A stretch of 64,000 nt of DNA from Karstenula rhodostoma CBS 690.94 (taxonomy: Eukaryota > Ascomycota > Dothideomycetes > Pleosporales > Didymosphaeriaceae): positions 1,107,697 to 1,171,696 of the forward strand of contig MU001498.1 of NCBI GenBank assembly GCA_010093485.1, written 5' to 3'. How positions within the stretch are numbered: position 1 is the stretch's first letter; every line of letters begins with the position of its first letter. Shown here one piece after another: positions 34,740-45,567 of the stretch. Under the pieces are notes generated by a model. That model saw only the letters and a program-made list of their open reading frames with translations, had not been told where the DNA came from and did not search any database. A program made the position numbers and the translations under genes.

Positions 34740-36663
34740 TCATGCCGGGGCAGACGTGTCTGTCCCCGTCTTCCTCTTCTTCCCACCCCTCAATCCCCTA
34801 GCTTCTACCTTACCCTCAATCGGCAGCACCCTCGTCGCGGTGAACAAATAGCCCTCCGCACCACCCTTACTTGTCATGAAAGCGTGCGTCCGGCCAGGCA
34901 AAACCTGCCACTGCCTTCCCCTCGCCGTCTGCAAGGCCGGAGCCAGCAACAACATCGGATTGACAGGAAAGTTATCTTCTTCATCGTCCCCTTCCACATC
35001 ATCTTCCTCCTCATCCACCCCGTTCTGCTTCCGTTTCCCGTTCAGCTGCCCCTGCTGCCCAAACTGGCTCGCAATATACGCCGTACGCCGTTCTTTGCTA
35101 TAGTAATCGCAAAGCTGCACCAACGGCTCCGCGTTCGGACTGTACACGACGACCTGCCCTCCGCCTTTGACAAGCGGCACGCACTCCTTCAATATCGTCG
35201 CCGGCTCCATGTTGCTCGCCACCACCAGCCCGTCGAACCCTCCCAGCCGCGTCTCGTCCACCACGCGCTTCGTGCGCTCCCAACGCCGCCGCTTGCGGTA
35301 ATAGTTCCCGCGCTTCGAGCTCTTGAGCGTCGCGAGGGTCTCTTCGGGCATGATTTCCGGCTCAAAGTAGGTTGGATCGTCGGTTGGGGAGAGGAGTTGG
35401 AGCCAGGAGAGGGACTTGAGGTGTGTGTAGAGGGGGTGCGAGGGGGTGGGGTCCCCAGAGTCGAAGCCGAAGTATTTTAGATGGGAGAGGTTGGGTTGGT
35501 TGTTGGAGTGGAGAACGGTGAGGGTGTTTGTAGAGGCGGAGGATTGGGAGACGTGTTGGCGTGGTTTCCGGGGGGCGCGGGGCTGGTCGGGAGATGTGCC
35601 GTTCGGCACGTCTGCTGTGGTGGCTGTTGTGGCGTCGGGCATGTGGGTATCTTCTGTCGCGGTTGTTGCGGGCGTTGTGGATGCTGCTGGTGTGGTCGTT
35701 GCTGGTGTGTCATCATTATGCTCTACGGGAAGGTTTTCCTCATTTCCATCTTCTGAATCCGACGATTCTTCTTCTGTGTGTGGGTACAATATTCCCATCC
35801 TTTCGGCAAGCGCTGCAGTCACCAGTCCGCCAGTGTCATCCACCACGAGCCACCTCCCTCCGCCGATTTGACTTGTGCCATCCTCGGCCGTCATGACGCG
35901 ACGCGTTGCTCCACTGTGAACATTTGCCCAGCTGCATATCAAGCCTAGAGAGTCGTCGCGCAGCTCCATGATTCTATACGCCTCTTTCTCGGTGACATAT
36001 TCAGTCAGTATCGGGATATCGAGTGGAAGCACGGTGAAACGCTTGAGGTACTTGCGCGACTTGCGCAGCGTGTACTTTGCGAGGGAGAATTTGGTCTTCT
36101 CCTCGATGCCCAGATGCGACGCCATTATTTTTTCTATTATGTCCTTGCCAGAGCCTGACCCTGCCTTCTTCAGTTCTTCGATTTCGTCCATGGACAAGGT
36201 CTGCCGTGAAGGGTCGTCGACGGTCAAGCGGTTGTTGCGCATGATGACTTCTCCGTCTTCGCCCACGATATCGTAGGCGACGCCGCCTCCGCCTTCTGCG
36301 GGTGCGTCGTCGTCCTTGGATTCGGTTGGAGCCGCATGATCGCTGCCCAAAGCTTCAGCGTGCAGCTCTGCGGCAGGCACGACCCGGAGCTTCGGTTGCG
36401 CTTTCGCGTCTTCTTGCTCAAGGAACTCATATGTGAGGTGGTACGGGCGGTCGATGATCTGGTTCGAGTTGAAGGTGCCAAACTTGCCCAGGTTGATGTT
36501 ACTATGCGCAATCAGCTGTGGTTCGCAGCAAACGCGAAAAGCAGGCCTCAGGTGCTCACTACAGCTAGTCAACATACGTATTAGGCGTGGTCTCCACGAG
36601 CTTGAGGATGCCCGAAGGCAGGCGTAAGGCGATGTGCGCGTTCGGTCGCACGTGCGAATGCAT
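34740..36663 (-). CDS. TRM6: tRNA (adenine58-N1)-methyltransferase non-catalytic subunit
   Basis: RNA-binding partner of the Trm61 methyltransferase in the nuclear m1A58 tRNA methylase (yeast Trm6/Gcd10). Exons 36578-36663 and 34740-36501, with a 76-nt intron; 615 residues, longer than the yeast protein because of acidic/Pro-Thr-rich inserts. The start MHSHVRPNAHIALRLPSGIL joins across the intron to TNINLGKFGTFNSNQIIDRP and YHLTYEFLE, the characteristic N-terminus. Middle motifs are MSMDEIEELKK-like (LSMDEIEELKKAGSGSGKDI), TKFSLAKYTLRKSRKYLKRF and MGILYP. The C-terminal Rossmann-like half includes GFDGLVVASN and VPLVKGGGQVVVYSPNAEPL. It is head-to-head with the MINDY gene. Confidence 0.94.
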
Positions 36664-37194
36664 TGCGCAGCCTGTCTGTGTAGCGCGTCTTCCTTCACTG
36701 AGCCATGCACACACTCTGCAGCTTCGCAAGAACTTCCAAATGCGGAGTTGAGGCGCGGAGTCGAGTACGGCCGCAGGTGAGAGCCAAAATACCCTCAATT
36801 CGAAGACTCGGACTTTTTCAGGTACCGTTGGGGAAAAATGGACCGGCCGGGTCAACCGCGATCAGCACTTTTTCCCCCACACATGTGATGTGGCGCAAAG
36901 CTGCCTGCGCCTCACAGATGTGAAAGCTAGGACCAGGTCGTCGTCATCGCCGAACCGCCCTGCCACCTAGTTCTACTACTACATAAACCACCGCAACCGA
37001 ACGCCGCGTACGCTCCGCCCTAGATCCGCCTCCGCCTCAGTCGTAGCGGCAGTCTTCAATTTGCATTTCCGCTGTCCCGCTGTCCGAATTTGCAGCACGA
37101 TTTCCATTGTTTGCGACATCGCATTCCCTAAACGTCAAGTTGCCAACGGACACTCCAAAGGGTGCGTGCTGGAGGTTGGAGCTCAACACCCACC
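36664..37194. promoter_or_regulatory. Bidirectional promoter region, TRM6 / MINDY gene
   Basis: 531 bp between two head-to-head start codons, without coding frames of their own. It presumably contains both promoters; no specific site is claimed. Confidence 0.5.
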
Positions 37195-40002
37195 ATGGTG
37201 CTACGCAAGCAGGAAGGCCTCGTCCCGCGCCCGCTTTCCCACGCAACGAACAATCCGCCTTATCCTACCACGCCTTCCGAAGAACGCGTGCCCCAACTTC
37301 CCGCTCTCTCCCCCGACCACCCGGACGTCTACTCGCCAGATCTCAACAAATCACCCGCGTTTCAGCTAAAACCTCTCGACGAGGTTCAGAAACGGAAAGA
37401 CGACGACAACGACGACGACAACGATAACGAATCTGTATACAGTGACAATGAGTGGGACCAGTCGGACGACGGTACTCCCGATGACGACCTCCCGGACCCG
37501 CTAAAGATTGGCGGTGGGAAGCCGATACCGCCGCCGGCTACAGAGAAGAAGGACTCACTGCCAGATGTACTGAAGGCGGGACCACCGAAAGGCATGCCCA
37601 TCAGGAAACCGCTGGAGAAGGTCTCGCCCGAGCCTACGGGTACCACCTCGTCCTCGTACGCAAGCAACGCTTCTGGAGGCTCGATACCGTTGAAGACCAA
37701 CAACCCATACCTCAAGATGCAACAAACAGGCCAGAGCAACTTCGGCGCTGAGAGCAGTCAGCAGGTTTGGGGCGATGCTCCCGCGCAAGCCCAACAGTAC
37801 GTCGTGGAGCTGCCTTCATTCCAGACACCAACTACCCCAACAAACCACCTGGCAGACCTGACTCTGAATGGCAACAGCTCTCCAGCCGTTGTACAACAAG
37901 GCTTCAAGTCGCCGACTCCACCCCCTGCGATAGCAGTGCAGTCACCCAGCACGGCAGGCCCATATCCTGGTCACGACACTAACGCATCTTTCTATCAAGC
38001 TCCTGCAATCGCCAGTTCCTCCCTAGACGCGTTCGAGCAAAGCTACGTAAAACCACAGAATGACCACACTCCGACTGTATCTCAGCCCGCGCCCACGGAT
38101 GCGCACCCTTGGGACGCACCGCCGGAATCTGCGGCCGCTAGAGAAGCTAGGGAAGAGCAGGAGCGCCAAAGTGAAAGTGGCTTTGCAAGCGCGATACAAC
38201 CGCCAACCCGGCCTGCGCCCGCAGCGCCATCCCTATTCGATGAAGAACCTGCGCCCGCACTACCGCCGCGGAGATCTCACGAAGAAGAGCCGCCGCCCAT
38301 GCCACAGCGACCTCAAGAAGAACAGCCGCCGCCCATGCCGCTTCGTCCTTTGGAAACAGGGGTCGTTCCAGTCGCAGCCACCGCTCCTGAATCGCCAAAC
38401 ACGGTCATGAATAGACAACGAAAAGAGACTTACCAGATCAAGCACATTCGATGGCATGATGTGAACAAGCACGGCATCAGAACCTCGCCAATCCTAACGC
38501 AGAACATCAATGGCCCTTGTCCTCTGCTAGCATTGGTCAATGCCCTCGTTCTATCAACTCCGGCTGATGTGGAAACTGCTCTCGTTGAGACCTTGCGTAC
38601 ACGTGAGCAAGTCAGCCTTGGCTTGCTTCTTGATGCGGTATTTGATGAGCTCATGTCTGGTCGCCGGGGTGACGCTGCTCAAGAGCTTCCAGACGTGAGC
38701 GATCTATACAAGTTCCTTCTCGCCCTGCATACGGGGTTGAACATCAATCCGATGTTTGTCCACGACCCAGACGCAACAGATGGTACTTCGACACTCTCTG
38801 CTCTTGCTGCACGACCTGGTGTGTTTGAGAACACGCGGGACATGAAGCTTTATAGAACATTCAACCTGCCACTGATGCACGGATGGCTCCCTGATCCTGG
38901 ATCAGACGCATATCGCGCTTTTGATCGCATAGCTAAGACCTACGAGACATCGCAATATGTGCAATTCCAAGAAGAAGAACTGGATGCGAAACTACAGCGT
39001 GGTGAAGCTCTATCCACCGACGAGCAGCAGATGTTCACTGACATCCATGCAATCAAGGAATTTCTCAACCTGTGGCCGACGCAACTAACTACATACGGCC
39101 TCAAGACCATGCGCGAGACGTTGCGACCTGGTCAAGTGGCCATCCTCTTCCGGAACGACCATTTCTCGACTCTGTACAAAGATCCACGGACAGACAGCCT
39201 TGTGACGTTGGTAACAGATCAGGGATATTCGACTCACGACGAAATTGTTTGGGAGTCTCTTGTAGACGTGAACGGACAAGGAAGTGAGCTTTTCTCTGGC
39301 GATTTCCGCCCCGTGGGCAACAGTATATCACCACAGCAATCACAGACGCAGCCGCCCGTGCAGAGCATGTTGGATGTAGGTGATGACGAGGGTTGGACTA
39401 CCGTGCAGCGCCGCGGTAACCAGCCCACCCCCGCTTCGGGTCTTGCTCAATCGGAGAGCGCTGCGCCCCTTTCTCCGAAGTCGGACACGAGCAGGACGGA
39501 GCAGGAAGACCATGATCTTGCACTAGCACTGCAGCTTCAAGAAGAAGAAGACGATCGCCATCGCCGATCGCAAGAAGAGCGTCGTCGAAGAGAGATTCAG
39601 CTCTCGGAAGACGCCATCTCCGCTCAATCGCAACAGCGTTCGCCGAACCGACGTACATCCCGTCCCGGCGAAACGCCGCCAGTTATTCCGCCTCGTCGCA
39701 ACAACGCTCAAACTCACCGTCCGACCAACGAGCCCGTTCCGCCACCAACTTATGAGGAAGCAGCAACAGCACCGTCTTACCACCCACCGCAAGGCCACCC
39801 CGCAAACCCGGGTGCTCAGCTTCGACCTCAGGGGAGCGCATATCAAGCGAACGTTCCGACGACACCTCTGGTGAACCAAATTCCGCAGCATGGGCGGGGG
39901 AACTCTAGGCCGACTATGCAACACCCAGCCCGCCCTAATAGGCGACAGAGCGGCGCCGTGGCACCGGGTCAAGAAGATAGGGACAAGTGCGTAGTCATGT
40001 AG
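37195..40002 (+). CDS. MINDY-family deubiquitinase with C-terminal CaaX box
   Basis: Cysteine protease of the MINDY (FAM63/DUF544) family, which trims K48-linked polyubiquitin. Single exon, 935 residues, start in the strong context CACCATGG. The first roughly 410 residues are disordered, acidic then Pro-rich (DDDNDDDNDNE, PPRRSHEEEPPPMPQRP). The catalytic domain runs from YQIKHIRWHDVNKHGIRTSP (residue 413) with the oxyanion Gln and catalytic Cys442 in QNINGPCPLLALVNALVL and the catalytic His656 in LFRNDHFSTLYKD. LALQLQEEEDDRHRRSQEE (after 760) resembles the ubiquitin-binding motif of MINDY proteins. The protein ends DKCVVM, a CaaX box whose terminal Met favours farnesylation, so membrane attachment is predicted. 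Confidence 0.93.
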   Translation: MVLRKQEGLVPRPLSHATNNPPYPTTPSEERVPQLPALSPDHPDVYSPDLNKSPAFQLKPLDEVQKRKDDDNDDDNDNESVYSDNEWDQSDDGTPDDDLPDPLKIGGGKPIPPPATEKKDSLPDVLKAGPPKGMPIRKPLEKVSPEPTGTTSSSYASNASGGSIPLKTNNPYLKMQQTGQSNFGAESSQQVWGDAPAQAQQYVVELPSFQTPTTPTNHLADLTLNGNSSPAVVQQGFKSPTPPPAIAVQSPSTAGPYPGHDTNASFYQAPAIASSSLDAFEQSYVKPQNDHTPTVSQPAPTDAHPWDAPPESAAAREAREEQERQSESGFASAIQPPTRPAPAAPSLFDEEPAPALPPRRSHEEEPPPMPQRPQEEQPPPMPLRPLETGVVPVAATAPESPNTVMNRQRKETYQIKHIRWHDVNKHGIRTSPILTQNINGPCPLLALVNALVLSTPADVETALVETLRTREQVSLGLLLDAVFDELMSGRRGDAAQELPDVSDLYKFLLALHTGLNINPMFVHDPDATDGTSTLSALAARPGVFENTRDMKLYRTFNLPLMHGWLPDPGSDAYRAFDRIAKTYETSQYVQFQEEELDAKLQRGEALSTDEQQMFTDIHAIKEFLNLWPTQLTTYGLKTMRETLRPGQVAILFRNDHFSTLYKDPRTDSLVTLVTDQGYSTHDEIVWESLVDVNGQGSELFSGDFRPVGNSISPQQSQTQPPVQSMLDVGDDEGWTTVQRRGNQPTPASGLAQSESAAPLSPKSDTSRTEQEDHDLALALQLQEEEDDRHRRSQEERRRREIQLSEDAISAQSQQRSPNRRTSRPGETPPVIPPRRNNAQTHRPTNEPVPPPTYEEAATAPSYHPPQGHPANPGAQLRPQGSAYQANVPTTPLVNQIPQHGRGNSRPTMQHPARPNRRQSGAVAPGQEDRDKCVVM

Positions 40003-40618
40003 ATGCGCAGAGTCCAGATTTTCGAGGTGTTCGTGCTAACTCTGTTCTTCGCTTTTAGGAGCGTCACGTCGTGTGAGCAGCTTTGCATTGTCTTATAGCA
40101 GGTCGCGATTACGTTTTTGTGGTATGATAATGCGGCGTTTGAAAGTATACCCCGTTGGTTGGAGGATACGTTGGTATGAGTATGCTAGGAAGGATATATC
40201 TTGGGACCCTTATAGCGTTGTATGAAAGTTTTCGCCTTTATAATACTCGACTATGTTGATTTGTAACATTCTATTCATACTCTTCACGATAACTCTAGCT
40301 TTTTGTACTCTCTCCTCCAGATTTGGAGCACTATCGTGGTCCAGTGTAATCCTCGTTCACTTTCACTTGCATTGGCACATGCTCTCACTGCCTCTTGCTG
40401 GTGCTGTACTGGCGCATGCCTGAGCTGCTTGAGCTGTCTCACTCACTCACTTTCAACCTCACCGCCCTCGCCCACTCTGAGTATTTAAAGCCGCCGACCC
40501 CAATCTTTCGAGCTTTCTTCTTTCTCTCCACAACGCTACTACTGTTATCTTCTGTGCCTTCGGCCAACCCATCCTGAAACATCAATCGGTGTCCAATACC
40601 AACTCACATCTACCCACC
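40003..40618. other. Intergenic, promoter of the following gene
   Basis: 616 bp; the last 150 bases are CT-rich with a TATTTAAAG (about 40491) followed by TTTCTTTCTCTC tracts, a common fungal core-promoter arrangement for the gene at 40619. Confidence 0.5.
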
Positions 40619-41331
40619 ATGGTTAATTGGACCCCCGAAAAGCATCAGATCGTAGGCGCTCCACGCTCTCACGTCCTTGAATACTTTGTACTGACCGTTC
40701 GCAGCTACTCAAGGAGATATTTCAGTACTGTGATATCAAGATGAACAAAGAACTCTGTCAGCACCTGGCGAACGTGATTGGCGAGGGTAATTCAATCCAA
40801 ATGCAGCACTGAGTCAGAAGTATGAGTAGGCTGTGCTACCTCAGGAAGCGCAATGCAGTGCTCAAGACTTTGACCCAGCACTATAGCATGTCCGATGATC
40901 TACAATGTCACTGACTCTGTTACGCAGGCTGTACTCCGAAGGCCGTCCAGAACATCCTGTCGAACCTGAAGAATCACGGAAGGGCTGCAGGTGCTGAGCG
41001 AACCGCCACTCCCAGCAGGGCTACTCCAGCGAAGCCCAAGTCCGCCTTAGCCAAGTCGTCTCCCGCCAAGTTCACCCCAGCGAAGACTCCAAGCTCAGGC
41101 GGCGGTCACGGTCGGCCCAAGAAGCAAATCAAGGCCGATGGCGAGCCGACCAACGACCTCGGTGATCACTCATCTCCGTCAGTAGGTCGCAAGCGCAGCC
41201 ACACCGCAGAGGCTACCAACGGCACCAACAAGAAGATTAAGACGGAGCAAGTCTACGAAGACAACATCTTCCAGCACGAGGACTTCTTCCCCACCGCTGA
41301 GGAGGACGAGGCAGCTCAGACTGAGGTCTGA
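40619..41331 (+). CDS. Small basic nuclear protein with AT-hook-like motif
   Basis: Exons 40619-40651, 40705-40786 and 40928-41331 (introns 53 and 141 nt); 172 residues. The N-terminal 60 residues, MVNWTPEKHQILLKEIFQYC to CTPKAVQNILSNLKNHG, look like a small helical DNA-binding module (Myb/winged-helix-like). A Lys/Ala/Pro-rich linker (ATPAKPKSALAKSSPAKFTP) resembles linker-histone tails. GHGRPKKQIK is an AT-hook-like GRP core and GRKRSHTAEATNGTNKKIK a nuclear localisation signal. The tail is acidic. The predicted role is chromatin or transcription; no gene name can be given. Intron 2 carries an introner-like element. Confidence 0.85.
40802..40886 (+). repeat. Introner-like hairpin element, copy A
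   Basis: Near-palindromic insert in intron 2 of the AT-hook-like gene. The left arm GCAGCACTGAGTCAGAAGT and right arm ACTTTGACCCAGCACTATA pair with mismatches and resemble the arms of the four other intron copies in this window. The host intron is 141 nt against 53 nt for intron 1 of the same gene. Confidence 0.75.
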
Positions 41332-42894
41332 TTGGTACCGGTTGGGAACTCTGTCCGGCGTGAACTGGATTGCACGGTAGATTTGCCTGGTATCTTGGGA
41401 ATGTTTCTCTAGGGCAGCTTTAGCGCACATTAACATGGGCGTATGAGCATAATGGTGCTATTTGGACGAGGGAGATGTGGTTGCTTGCGATCTAAAGCGT
41501 TGCTACGCACGGTAGCTTGGCTTCTCATGGAGTAAGCGTCTAGTCGGCTAACAGATTGCACACTCGATTGATTTCCTCTTCTGATATGATATCCCTTGTG
41601 TGAATACTCCCTGTTTCAATGAAAGGTTTATACGCCAACCCTAGGTAGAAGCGTGTTGGCCTGACGCGAAAGAGTTAGTTGGCTGCGGAGCTCTGCTATG
41701 CTCATGCCGCTGTTATACCAATTCTCGTTCCAGTAGGATTGTCGCGCTGTGTTCTTGCTGACTCTAGGAAATCGCTTTTGATGATACGATGTCTAACATC
41801 GTTAATGTCGATTGTTGACTCTTCGCGCGCTTTTGCAAGCCGCGGCAAAACGCAGTACAAGAACTCGGTGGGGTGCCAAAACATAGTTAATATGTTATAC
41901 CAAATTGCTATGTCGATAGTAGATCCGGCTTCGCTAAGTCCTTTTAATACGAATTTAGATAATAAACGAAGGCAAGCCCTTACTTGCGTATAGTTGGTGT
42001 TAAGGATATACATATTCGTACTTGCACCCAGTTTCATCTATCATATAAAGATACTCAGCTGTCAAAGAAGCTCTAGGGAGGGTAATTACTAATTGGTAGC
42101 TTACCAGAGACCTTTCCCCATGCGCACTTCCTTGTCAAGCCAAAGCGATTCTTCGAGGGCCGCAACAATCTCCGAGTGTATGCAACTTATTGTCGAATTA
42201 ACGACGGGCTCATCGGAGCAGTGATATCAAACCCAACACAATAGCCATCTATTACTAGGGGATTGATTCATATGGTCATATGCCCTGTCCTCTAATACAC
42301 TATCAACTCCAGGCATAGGTCCCTATGCAGATGGTATTCACTTACCACAACATGCACCCTCAAGAATACCCGGGCAGATTCAGTAATTATCAAACCTACT
42401 TCGTTTTTCACCCAGAATCACGGAGACACCCGCCACAACACACATTATCAGCACTGCCTAAAGCACTGCATTCTCTAGCACAGACGAGGAGCTGCGGGTG
42501 TCAGTTTGATGATCAGGGTATAGCAAACCGCCTCGCCTTTCCACCCAGTCTCGTTCACTCGAGAGCTCATGATAGGCCGCATGGTGGAAATCATACTGCT
42601 AGTAAGGCGCTGCAGTACAAATGCCTGGCGCTTCCGTCCGCTCCAGTTCGTTCTGACAAACTTTTGAACGTTCTGTTGATGGCCAGCGTAAGTCGGAGAA
42701 GATTTTCAGACATCCTGTATGAATGTAGCTGATTGGTCCATTGGCTAACCTCGAGGTGGGATAAATGGCGATGTCACTGCAATTCTAACGTGGGAGAGGG
42801 GTGAGCTGGTTGGCTAGAGGGAGCGATTGTGAGCTTTGCATACTCTTGCGAAGTGAAGATAACCTAAGTCAACAATACTTCTAGTCCAGTACCT
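41332..42894. other. 1.6-kb AT-rich intergenic, no supported gene
   Basis: Between the AT-hook-like gene and the 3' end of the Old Yellow Enzyme gene. Frames at about 41680-42040 on both strands overlap each other and have no recognisable text; they may be relics of a lost gene or repeat. Confidence 0.45.
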
Positions 42895-44328
42895 CTAAGC
42901 AGTAACTTCAACTTCAGACACACGTGCCTCCATCTTCGCTACACCATCCGTGCTCTTCGCCTTCTCCCCCTGCTGGCGCCAGGTCGAATAGTCCGTATAA
43001 CCCCTTTCTCTGTCTTCAAACGGCCCATAAAATCTATCTCGCTCATACATCGTGAGACTCTTGCCTAGTTTCAGTCTCTCCACGAAATCGGGGTTGCTCG
43101 TGAAGTACCGGCCGAAAAGAAGCGCGTCGTATTCGCCAGACTCGACTACTCCCCAGCAGTTGGTGTCGTTCCAGCCTCCCGCCGAGAATACTGGTGTATC
43201 TCCCAGGATTTCGCGCAGGAACTTGAGGTTGATGGTTGTTGGGTCCAGGCCCCATGAGCTAATCATCTGATCTTTCTCTGCGACGGATTGGATTTGTTCG
43301 TATCGCTAGGTTCAATCGTCAGCCATCGGTCGTTGGTCTTGTTCAGGACTGAGTCAAGAGTTGGAGTAAATTTTACCCGTGTATCGTCTTCCTTGAGATA
43401 ACACGCTGTACCCAAACTTTTGACCCAGCGCTGTATAAGAAATATCACCCACCGGCTCTATTAGCGAAACATACGACATCCTTGGCAGTATCTCCTTCAA
43501 CTGCTTGCAAAGATAGCTCCACGTCTCAATCCTCTGCTCCCCTCTCGCCTGGTTGAAAAGTCCAAAGGGACTCAGTCTGATCGCACAATTCTCCTCACCC
43601 ACCGCCTGTGCAAGGCCCTTCATAAGATCAAGCACAAAGCGGCAGCGCTTCTCGGGGCTACCTCCGTACTCGTCAGTCCTTTTGTTAATATTTGAAGAGA
43701 GAAACTGTTCAGGCAAGTAGCCATTTCCACCATGGACCTCGACGCCGTCGAACCCCGCTTCCATCGCCATTTTTGCGGCATTGCAGTAGTCATCAATCGT
43801 GCTCTTGATATGCTCCTTCGTGAGCTCGATTGGCGGGTGATCAGCGTACACGACAGGCCCCGAGTATCCAGGCGGGACCCGACCCGAGTCTCCTTCCATC
43901 GGCACCACGGACGGCGCGACCGAAGGCTTCTCTGAAAACGGCTCCGACGTCGTGCGTCCAGCGTGCCAGAGCTGGGCATATATGTATCCTCCTTTAGCAT
44001 GCACGGCATCAGTCACGGGTTTCCAGCCGGCGAGATGCGCGGGGTGGAAGAGCCCGGGGACGCCGGACATGCCATTTCCCTCGAGGCTTGGTGTGATGCC
44101 CTCGGAGATCAAGAGCCCACCGTATGTTGTCCTCTGGCGGTAGTACTCTGCGACTAGCTCGTCGGGGACCCAAACTCTGTTGTAGTTGCCCGGCTGGTCT
44201 TTCTGCAGAGGCAAGCAGCGGTTTCGCGTGAGAGGGGCGAGAACGACGCGATGCTTCAACATGATCTTGCCATTTGCGATTGGGAAAGGTGAGAAAAGCT
44301 TATCGCTCGCTTTGGCTGGGGTCGTCAT
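42895..44328 (-). CDS. Old Yellow Enzyme family FMN ene-reductase
   Basis: NADPH-dependent flavoenzyme reducing activated C=C bonds (OYE family), cytosolic. Exons 43453-44328 and 42895-43305 give 428 residues. The family start LFSPFPIANGKIMLKHRVVL and APLTRNRC leads to the active-site motif VEVHGGNGYLPEQFL (His-x-x-Asn plus Tyr), the FMN phosphate region VFSAGGWN and DALLFGRYFTSNPDFVERL near the C-terminus. The intron (43306-43452, 147 nt, GTGGGT...TAG) is placed where SLIEP joins RYEQIQSVAEKDQ in phase 0. It contains an introner-like element that is open for 32 codons from the donor, so intron retention would give a truncated protein. Confidence 0.92.
43341..43437 (-). repeat. Introner-like hairpin element, copy E
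   Basis: In the OYE intron. In gene orientation the left arm reads TACAGCGCTGGGTCAAAAGT and continues TTGGGTACAGCGTGTT; the right arm is TACTCCAACTCTTGACTCAG. The arms are imperfect reverse complements, forming a long hairpin. Confidence 0.8.
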
Positions 44329-45021
44329 CTCGAATCAATGTGTATTTCGTTGTTTTTCGTTTGCTAATTAGAGATATGGGTATCCTGATACTGGGGTGTC
44401 ACAAGAGGACATGTCAATTAGAGATATGAAAACACAGATAGAATGCAAGCTGTGTTGAATGTCTGCCGAATCTGCCCAGTAAAAGTGGGGGGTAAGTTTC
44501 ATCAACTAGGCGTACGCATTTGCGCCCTGGTGTTGCCGGCCAGACTTTCTGACCGCAAATCACAGAAGGCCCAAAACTTGGGTGTTGCCATGACTGCAGG
44601 GCCGGTCTAATGCGCGTATCAGTGTCAAAAGTTGGACGCTGATTGCGTAACCGGTTCGCATTCTTCGAAATCTGCTCTAGTATCGAGAGATATTACTGGA
44701 TTTGGGATCTTGGTTGCGGTGATAGTGGCCTTATCAGGATCCACACGGCATAGTAACGTTGTGCCGAAGATCTTGAGAGGAGATCTCGGCAACGATTGAA
44801 AACCTACCGATAGCGCGCGGATGCAGACAGCCGGTCACGTGTGACTCAGGATACCTAGGTAATGAATGCCAAAGTGTACAGCAACTCTGGCAGTATTCGT
44901 GTACCATCGCGACAATGGAAAGGGGGTTGTGCGCGCATATTGAGGCGCTCTGTGGTGTGTACTGGTTTCTATAATAGGTGCACGGGTCGCTCTACTGGTT
45001 TTTAGCACGTTACCACCGTCG
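44329..45021. other. Intergenic, OYE upstream region
   Basis: About 700 bp with no gene visible; it holds the OYE promoter. Confidence 0.5.
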
Positions 45022-45023
45022 AC

Positions 45024-45399
45024 ATACTGTGGTTGTAACGGTAAGTTTAGGTAGTGGGGCGATACGCGACCCCCGACGTATTATATTGTAGAGATTCACT
45101 ATGAGGTAGGGTGACTTGATAAAGTAGGGGGGACAAAAAGGCGCGTTGTGCTTTGCCAATGCACGAACAAAGGGGGACCAAAAAAGTGGCTAAGGCGCGC
45201 CCAGCGTCTGTGCGCAGGCCAAACGACGTATTAAACGTACTAGAACTCCCTAACTTCTAGTAAAAAAGCTACCTTTCTTTATAAAATAAGTACTTAACTA
45301 TTTAGAGAGAAGTAACTTATAGTTTATCTTACTAATATACCTCTCTAAATACCCCTCCGGCAGACCTACTGCCCAAACTTACCGCTGCAACTACAGTAT
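45024..45399. mobile_element. Diverged inverted-repeat element (MITE-like)
   Basis: The 30 bases from 45024 (ATACTGTGGTTGTAACGGTA...) and the reverse complement of those ending at 45399 (ATACTGTAGTTGCAGCGGTA...) align with only transition differences (G/A and C/T). TA dinucleotides sit at both outer edges (45025-45026 and 45397-45398), so the unit may be a 370-bp element with TA duplications. The interior is AT-rich, non-coding, and includes runs such as TTTATAAAATAAGTACTT. The transition-only divergence is what repeat-induced point mutation would produce. Confidence 0.7.
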
Positions 45400-45567
45400 C
45401 TAGTACTTACCAAATCATCCTTATGTGTCACACAAATATACTATGGAGGGAGGGAGGTAAACCGGATGCCGAAACGCCTGAATCTTTGAGAAATAAAAAA
45501 GATGGATTTGTAAGATAGTATAACAATGCGTGTCTCAGTATCGTCGCAGTACTTGGTGATGTCCTCA
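45400..45567. other. Short spacer downstream of the NCS1 gene
   Basis: 3' flank of the first NCS1 permease; it includes AAATAAAAAAG near 45490 and no gene. Confidence 0.4.

Noticed and set aside
41679..42037. Overlapping 104- and 111-codon frames on both strands
   Set aside because: Neither has a recognisable domain, splice sites or a gene-like context; possibly a relic, but a call cannot be supported.
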